From Trematomus loennbergii (lineage: Eukaryota > Chordata > Actinopteri > Perciformes > Nototheniidae), in NCBI GenBank assembly GCA_012861695.1, contig JAAOOA010000033.1:14044434-14108433 (forward strand): 64,000 nucleotides of DNA, in the 5' to 3' direction. Positions 52,501-61,500 of the stretch are shown here, one piece after another (position 1 is the stretch's first letter; every line of letters begins with the position of its first letter). The translations under genes and the position numbers were made by a program. The notes beneath the pieces were generated by a model. That model was not told the DNA's origin, did not search any database, and saw only the letters and a program-made list of their open reading frames with translations.

Positions 52501-55500
52501 AAGAAGGTGGTTCACCAGTGTAGTGGATTTGTTTGTCAATGCTAAAACAGGTTTACATTGGCAAACAAAGTTTAGAATATCTGATTTTGGAACATTTTAA
52601 ACTACATTTAGAGATTAAACATCAAATGACAGGAGCTACTAAGCTGAGCCCGACAACGCTTGACTAGTTATGGGCTCATCTACGTCTCATCATCACATTT
52701 TTCTAGATGTACTTGACTGTTACACCCTTCATTACGGATGTGTATTTTTACCTGCATGAGTTCCTGTTTCTCCTTCTCCCCAGAGCTGATGGCGTCTCGG
52801 ATGGTGCGGACCTCGCTGAGGATGCTCTGCGCCTCCTGCAGCTTGAAGCCATACGGACTGCTGGACACCTTCAGGTCTATCCTGGGGGGGGGGGGGGGGG
52901 GCAGGAGGTGAGGGGGGTGAGGTAGAAGGGGAGAGAGACAGGAGATGATGCATTAGATAGATGTAAGTAGCCGTATCAACAGCCAATGATCCTGTCAAAA
53001 TGTCCTGACACATTTACTGTCAGCTGCTCCGGACAGATGATCACTTTCACAGATCTGATGACTTTTAAATCAGCTGCTCTTTTAACCGTTTACAAAAGCA
53101 ACTAGATCAGCTGAGTGTGGAGACATGACAGCAACAAATTGACTCATTTTCATACAGTTACACTAAGTGTGAAGCTGTGACCACAGTGTGAAGAATTACA
53201 GCAGGTGGAGGCATTGCTCATTCACTCACCTATTTACATATTTTCCAAGCTTCTCTATTGAGCTTATTACTTGTTCTTTGAGAAATTATTGTACGATGTA
53301 TCCTGATTATGATGTTATCAATGATATTCTGTGTTTAGAACCATCAGCAAAGTTTTTTAAATGGATTAGATATTACAAATATGCAAGAGGGTTGTTTTCT
53401 CCGAATAATCCCCTGCGCTGAATCTTCTCATTTGTAAACGTGTAAACTCACAATACCTTGATGGACCAGAGATTGTAACACTGCAGCCTCAGCTTTAAAA
53501 GCAGACATTTGATCAGCTGGGGACTGCAGCACATTTAGCTGGCTCTGAGGCTGCAGGATCTTGCATTTGCATCTTTGTTATACTCAGTGTAAGGGTTTAT
53601 TGTAAATAGAAGTGAGATCACGTTCATGATCATATAAAAGTATGATGGGAAACAAAGGCAGACAATGTAAAGTACAATTATTTGTTATTACATTAAAAAA
53701 ACTGCCCAAAAAAGAACAGAACAGCCTCCTGCAGCACCGTCACAACCATCCCCGTTTCAGTTCAGAGGCCAATTTATACTCTACGTCTCCAAAAGGTCAG
53801 CATCACGACAAAAGAAAAACATTTATAACTAATACAAGTGGATTTTGTGAGACACAATATCTAAGGGTTTTTCTCAAGGGGTGTTTGGACTTTTTGAGAC
53901 TTTTCGAGACGTGCACATACTGTGTTGTAAGAGAGGGATTGGCTCATTGTCACAGGCAACAGGTAGAAAAGGAGAGACACTGAAATGACAGAAAAGTTAA
54001 AAAATATATTCAAAAGAATAACTGAATTATGAGTAAAGCTTTTTTGAAGCGGAGCTGATTTTTTATGTAAAGCAGGAGATGACTTAACGTAGCTGTTGGT
54101 CCTTCGTCCGTCTGAACCAGATAATGGCAATAATAAAAAACTAATAATAACCAAATAAAGTCCACATTAAAATGGGTTTAAATATAAAGCCGACTTTTGT
54201 TATTTTGATTAATCAGCTTTTACAGCTATTCACTTTCAATTCTGATATACTGCAAATGTTTTCACTTTCTTTTTTATATATTCTTTGTAAATTGATATTT
54301 CTTCTAAAATGTTTTATCCCGTTTTTTTATTTTATAATAGTTTTCAAAAAGTTCTATAACCCAATTCGTCTTACTATGTATGCCACATTATGCACCAAAG
54401 AAAACTCCTTGTATGTGTAAACCTACTTTGCAATAAACCTGATTCTGATTTTGATTCTGCGTTATAACTCAGGACCATTTGGGAAATGGAGATTAAATGT
54501 TTGCTCAATTTGTAGCGTTCACACATGAGATCCAGTGTTTGGCTGCAGGGAGAACAGACAGGAAACAGCCATCAGAGCAGCAGCAGCTCTGTAAAGCCTT
54601 TCATCAGCAAGTCATGCATGCATCTGAATAACAGGTCCTTCCACATTCTTCAGAGAGGGAGAGGGGGGGGGGAGGTTCAGAGAGAGAGAGAGAGAGAGAG
54701 GGAGAAAACAAGGTACAGAGAGAATGAGGAAGTGAGGGAGTGAGAGAGTCTGTGTCAGGCAGAGAGAACCAGTAATCCTCTCTAAGTCCTTCTCAAAGAT
54801 GGACTTGTGCCGAGAGAAAACGCTGTTATCAACCTTTTTATGACAAAAATCACAATGACCCCAGAGAGAGAGAGGGACCTTTAACAAATAGTTACTAAGC
54901 TGAAACAGTCACGTTTAAAATTGACAATCCAAATCTTTACTGTACATTTTAAATGTCACACCCTTTCACACCAATGTTTTGCCCAAGGAGAAAGAGCCCG
55001 GTTATCTTAAATGCCTCAAAGCATACCGCACATATGGCCAAAAGTATATGGGCATAAAAGCAATACTTTTTATCATTTTGGAGGAAGATACCATCAATAT
55101 GTTGGACTAACATTAGAAGACTGTGATAGATTAACTGATAGTTGTTTTAAAGGTTATATTGCTTGTGAGAAATGATCAGAATTGGTAAAGCAGAGGCAAA
55201 GACGTTGCTACAAAGAAAGAACTATATAACTGAAATGGATATAATATGTTGTTTAACTAAAGCTAATGTTTGTTTAAATGTTAACGAGAGTATAGCATGT
55301 TAAATTGATCAGCTGTAAGCTTAACATTCACTGTAGGTTCCTTAACTCAAACACATGTCAGTTTGTGTTCAAACTATTAAAATATGTATTTATACAGCGC
55401 TCCCCACCACCACAGACTGTATTGGCTGTAGCTCCTGTGGTAGGAGGCCATTTAGAAGTTGCATTATAATAAAGAAAGCTTGTGGTGTTTGGATGCTGAC

Positions 55501-58500
55501 AAAATAATACAAAGTGCATTTTATTCTATATGTAGGTATAAAAAGGAAGACATGCTGGTATCATTTACTGGAGAAGTGTTGTTACTACTTAGTGCTGGGT
55601 ATCAGCTGAAATAGCCCAGTACCAACGTCTAATAGTTGTTTTTGAAGTGTTGTTGAATACAAAATAAAATCATCCAATTAATCACAAGAAAAAGAGGAAA
55701 ATTACAGGGAAGTCTGGAGAAAGGAGCTTGTGGAATACAAACATATGCTCTGCCCTCATAAAATGACAGTCATTGTGAGACTGCTGGGAACTGGTTTAAA
55801 ATATTCTATAAACTCTTTGTCCGAAAAACTTGACATAATATCCAAAACTGATCAAAACAGACCCAGCCAAAAGCACACTAAAGTATATTACCGGAGATTC
55901 CATATGCCTTATTCAGTGTATTATTGATCTGTTCATACATATGTGAAACATAGCAAATCCCCTCCTATGCAGCAGTATTTTGTGAAATCTTAACAGGAGT
56001 GTTGGGCTGCATTCCAGTCTAAGCCTATTCGTATTTCTGCAAACAGCGATTGGTTGCCGAGTGGCGTCTGACGCCTGAAACAGGAGAGGAAAGTCACGGG
56101 GAATGCCGTCCGTCCGCTCTGCCTCAGCTACTCTTTAATCCTCCTCACACTCTCACTGTGCTGCGCGAGACCAGACATTCCTGTTCAATTCAACACCGGC
56201 GGATCTGCTCTCCAATCAGGTTCAATTTCAGAAATCACAGCAGCTTCAGTGTGACATGAAGAACAAATGGAGGAATGAATCAGATCCACATTCTCCTGAT
56301 ACACCTTGCACGTTGAGATGAACTCGCTTCAGAAGGTAGAAGTAGGTCACATAGAAAGGGGTGTTTCCTCTTAAATCCACATTCTTTAGCTGTTGTTCCA
56401 TCGGTGCGTTTATAGAGTGTTAAATGATCTGATGGAATGTGTGATAATGCCGAGGCAATAACTCAGGTGATAAGAGAGTCAGCTGCTCTGGCGTTTCTCA
56501 GTAACGCTCATTCATTCAACACAATTCTCTATATTCACATGAACTGTTCACCTGGGACACATCTTGGCAAGTCTTGACACCTTCATCTTGAAATTAAATA
56601 GATATTTCTGTGAAGCTAGAGAGATTATGTCATTGATAAGGATAAGTAAAATGGAAGATAAGAGCTAGGTTGAGACATTGCTAGGATTTTGAAGAAGAGC
56701 AGATTACAGCGAGTAGAGGGAAAACCCGATTCAGAAACGTCCAAAAGTTGTTGGTGCATTTCCCAAGTGAGTCTGAAGTCTTTGCACTCAAGTCCCAACT
56801 AAAGTGGATTTCCAAAGTCAAAAACAACAAGTCCTCAAATTTGAGTTTGTTGTCTTCAATAAAGTCATAGTGCGTTTTGCATACTACACTCTGGTATTTG
56901 CTAACCACTGCAAATAATTGTTTGGTATAATTATTTCTGGGTAGCACTCAGGAAAGTCATGGTTCAGAGAAAGTGGTGCATTTGTACTCATAATTATTAT
57001 CTCATTGAATAACTGTGTCTTTATATGACAGGAAGTGCAGATCAACCCACAGTCTAAAACCTAAAGATAGTCAGTTTACTGTCAGACTAAGAAAATCGAC
57101 TTATAGCAGATATTTAATTAATGGTGATTTGATACAAATAAATGTGATACACTTTTCATTGAAGCTGTGGACATATAGCTATAACTATAAAAATGACTGA
57201 CAGTGACGGTTTAAAATTCAAAGTCAAATAAAAATAGCTGAAATGATTAGACAAAATGTAGCTGATTTCTGGGAATGAACAGCGTTAACATTAGTTCAGG
57301 AAATGATAGGACATATGTTGATGCTTTGCACCCTTTAATATTAACACACTTTTTCAGGAGTGGACGGACGTCAGAGGTGTGGACTCGAGTCACATGTTTA
57401 ATTAACTTTGACTCACCTTGACAAATAGCTTTTAAAATAGTTTAATTTTAGTCATGCACCATTATTCACCAAAGCAAATGCCTGGTTTGTGTACTTGGCA
57501 TTAATTTGTATGGAGATACTGTAAATCAGTGAAGACAGAGAGGGAAGGTCACACACACACTTGCTATTCAGGTCATATTCTGACTGTCTTGCATTGCGCG
57601 TCAAACTAAATGAGGAGGTCTGCTGGTATCATAAAGTGTCAACTGTTAACAAATATACCAGTCAATTTGCCCTTCAGCAAGAACTCAAGGTCAGGGAGGC
57701 AATACATGAGTATACCTGAGCAACAAATACCAGTTTGTCCGAGAAATCAAGGTCATCAGTATGTGTGTGAGGACGTAAGGATGCAGCACTTACTCTTTGA
57801 GCGTCTCAAAGCCTTGTTCTTTGAACTGAAGCTCCTGCTTCATACAGGCCAGGTCCCGCTTCAGCTTGTTCACCTGAAACAGAGAACACAACAGTTCGTT
57901 TTGGAATTATTTGAAAGAATAAGCTATTTTTTGACAATAAAATCACATGAAAAACCCAAAACAATTAATGTGTCAGTCTTGAAAAACGTATCTAACCTCT
58001 CTGTGGCGTTCAGACTCAACACCATTGGATCCTACTGAACATGTTATTTTGTTAACAAGACTCACAAATATAGTTTCATTTATTTTAAATAATGTAAATA
58101 ATTCCCAAAAAGAGCTGGGGACTAATTTCAGGCTTTAAATAATACACATTTGGTGCTTTAGTAAGAATCTGGAGCAAATATTTTTCAATATTGTTATGTT
58201 ATAATAGTTCTGTAAAATCATTTTGAATGTATCTTCTTAAGCTGTGTTTTTGTGTATGCACTGTAAACACCAAGGCACATTCCTCGTATGTTATTGGCAA
58301 TAAATCTGTTTCTGATTCTGATTCTGAATAAATACAATGTAAGAGTGCAACAATGGAGCCCAATGACACAGGAGAGGTACTCATATGCACACAATGCTTG
58401 AAATATTCATAATTGGTCTGAAATATCCACAGACTTTTCAAACCTCATAGCATTAAGAACTGTGCTATGACTTGCATTTAAAGATATGAGGTTAATAAAA

Positions 58501-61500
58501 ATACAATTAAACAGGCGCCAGTGGAATGCATTGTATTACAGTCACGTGGCAAGAGTGAGTTTGGGTCATGTGGTTAGGGAGGTAACTCCTCTGCATATTT
58601 GATCCACAGCCAGGATTAGTAAACGTAAACTCAAGAGTGAAGAGTGAGTGCCTAAGTATCCTCCTGCTCACTACTAATATCATTCATCTGTAACCACACA
58701 TATGAGTATATCATAAATGATCGTAAATGTTTGACTCACATAGAACTTTTACTGTCTGATGTATGACATTGTTAAGAGTTATCTAGAGGAGCAAATCTAC
58801 CCATATTTATTTTCTCACTTAATGTTTTGTCAATTAATGGCAGGAAATAATAAATGCCCATCATAGTGTCCAGCCCAAAGTCAGAGACCTGAAGATCGTC
58901 AGCTTACTTTCAGAGAAGACTTAAGAACATTTCATTATATTTTAACTGAAGAAACTTAGAACCAAAGACAAGACAGTGCTGAAATAATTTTAATCAGAAA
59001 CAACTGGATGATAAATTATATTTTGGACTTTCAGAAAACAAGAGATTTGATGATGTTAAAACAACTTGAGAAGAAACATGTATTTTGTGTAGATCAGGCA
59101 TCAGTCAGACGAGGCTGAGGCTCTTACCCGACTTTTGGCTGTGGATATTTCTGCTTTTAGGATGTCCGGGTCGTACTTGCTGGACGAAGACGATCTGGAA
59201 TTCACTGCAGGTAATAAAAGGAAAAAAATAGGAAAAAGAGAAGTGTTAGGAAGGCCCGACAACCTTCTTTCAAATGTTTATTTCACATCTGATTTCGATT
59301 TTAACCAGGGAAAGTTGACAGGAGAAACCTCTGAGCAAGAGAGACGTAACCATTCACTAAAGTCACTCTGGGAAAGTGTGTTTACTTCTGTTAATATGAA
59401 GAAATCTCATGACAATCGTGAGGATTTATTTTGACAAGAACCTCATCATTAAAAGTAAACAATCAACCTCTCTGATGGTGAATACTATATTTTTGTGATT
59501 TAAGAAAACAGCAAAGAAAGCAACACTGATGCCAAATGAAACCTTTCTACCCTCCTCATCTTCTTTTTTCTTCTTCATCCCAAAAGGTCAGCAGTGTCGA
59601 TGCAGGTTTTTCTTTGTAAACAGCCCAAAATTGCAGTTCATCATTAAGGCCCAGGCTCCACGGGAACGCATATGGCAAAACGCATAGGATTAACGCAAAC
59701 GCAAACGCCAAAAAGCTTCCGTCCACACGCAATATACACCGGATTGTGTCAAGCTCCACGAGACGGCTCCGTTTACATCCAACCGCTGGAAAAGCTGCAG
59801 TACATATGCCGAGCCTGTACGTGGCGCTGTAACTTTCTCCACAAAAGCAGCAACTTCCTCCACAAAAGCAGCGAAGAAGAATGGTTGTCATGGCTGCACT
59901 TCTGTTTATTCTCCGCGGTGGGGCCGAGGGAACCGGGCCGAGTTTTTCGCCGGTCAGCGTGTGTTAAAGTTTAAATCTTCCGGACAAAATTATAAAAGTG
60001 CCGGTCAAAGGTCTTCTTTGTTATTTTATTGAGCTTTAAAACAAAGAATAACGACGATATAATGATATATAATAATAAAATACAAGGAGCCTGTCTCTTT
60101 TTCCTCTCTTCTCACAGCGTCAGTGTCTGTCTCATGCAGCAGCTGATCCAGTAATGATGACTCGACAGTAAAAATAAACATATTTATAACTAGTTTAGTA
60201 GTTTGAGAGGTAATTAAAATAGCTAAGGGTGATGATCTGACTTGAAGTGTGTGTTTTGCTCCCGCTGCATCACAGCGGGAGGAGCTGCGTGTCTCCGTCC
60301 TGTCAGATTAGACTTCACTCGCGTTATGTCCATATCGAGATAAAGATAAATAATCTGAATTCAGTGTGCAGTGAACTTTTGCGGGGGTGAGCAGCAGAGG
60401 CGGGGGAGGCGGGGCTATTGCGTCGTCATTATCAGAAACGGATGACCGTATAGGCTACCACACGGCCCCGTTGGACCCCCCAGAGCGCTCCGTTCCCAGA
60501 TCTATCCACCTTTGGACCCGTTGTCGTTTGCAGGGTCCGTTTCTACCGTTCCGTTACGGCGTCGTGGAGCTTAAAGGGCTATACGCAAGAGAAATATGCG
60601 GATACAACCCGTTTTCGTTCCCGTGGAGCCTAGGCCTAAGACTAAGACTGTTTTTTGGAAGGGAATCCATAGCTTTTTGAGAGGATACCATTTGCTTAGC
60701 TGTCAGGAACACCTACTGTGCTGTTAAATCCCTTTCTGTTTGACTTCCAAAAGGTGCCTACATGTGGAACAAAGGGAGCTGCAGGACTCACAGCTGGTCT
60801 GGGACGTGGACTTGTCCTTCCAGGCGTCGTGGAGCTGCCGGTACTCCTGCTGCGCCAGGCGGAGCCGCTGCTCCTTCACCTGGTAGATCTCCTTCTGGGC
60901 GCTGAGCGCGTCGCGGGCCACGGCCAGGTAGTCCCGCAGCATGAACTCCTGCTCGCGCTGCCACTGAGCCCGCGGGTCCTCCAGCTGGGTGCTCTCTGCA
61001 AGGAGAGGGGGGAGAGAGGGAAGACCATGAGTGGAGGAGGAAGAGGAGTTAGGTCTTGTAGGATATGAGCAAAAACCTGCTTGTTGGTTTTAATGATTTA
61101 TATTGAAAATATGATGTTCAGCTTTATGGTGTTGTTTATATATGAATGATGGTGTCTAAATATCTGTTGGCAAGTATTTAGAAAAGCCATCAAATATGGC
61201 TCAGTCAAGCAGAGATAAGACTGATTACTTTACTTATATGTCAACTTTAATGCCAAACATTTATAAGATTTGAAAATGTCCTTTTGGATACTGACAAGAC
61301 ACCTGATTAATAGAACTGCTGTATCCAAATAGCAATTTAACCCATTAAATAACTGTAGGAAAGGTGCACTTATTGGACTGGTGAGAAATTATTATAATGT
61401 AATGATCTTTTTAAAAGTTTTCAAATCCATGTATCTTAGATACTTGGGAAACAGTGTTTCCAGTTTACGTGAAGAATAACTTGAGACTGCTTATATTGGA

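Larger units (their letters stand above)
47953..52751. other. WWC1 intron 6
   Basis: About 4.8 kb. Contains the dispersed repeat at 48126-48190, (CA)n at 49497-49528, a LINE tail with (ATCT)n at 50960-51020 and another at 51905-51965. No exon recognised. Confidence 0.55.
52882..57793. other. WWC1 intron 5
   Basis: About 4.9 kb. Begins at its 3' end with a G18 run (52884-52901), then holds a LINE tail (54370-54458) and an (AG)n (54678-54701). The rest is AT-rich with nothing I can name. Confidence 0.55.
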
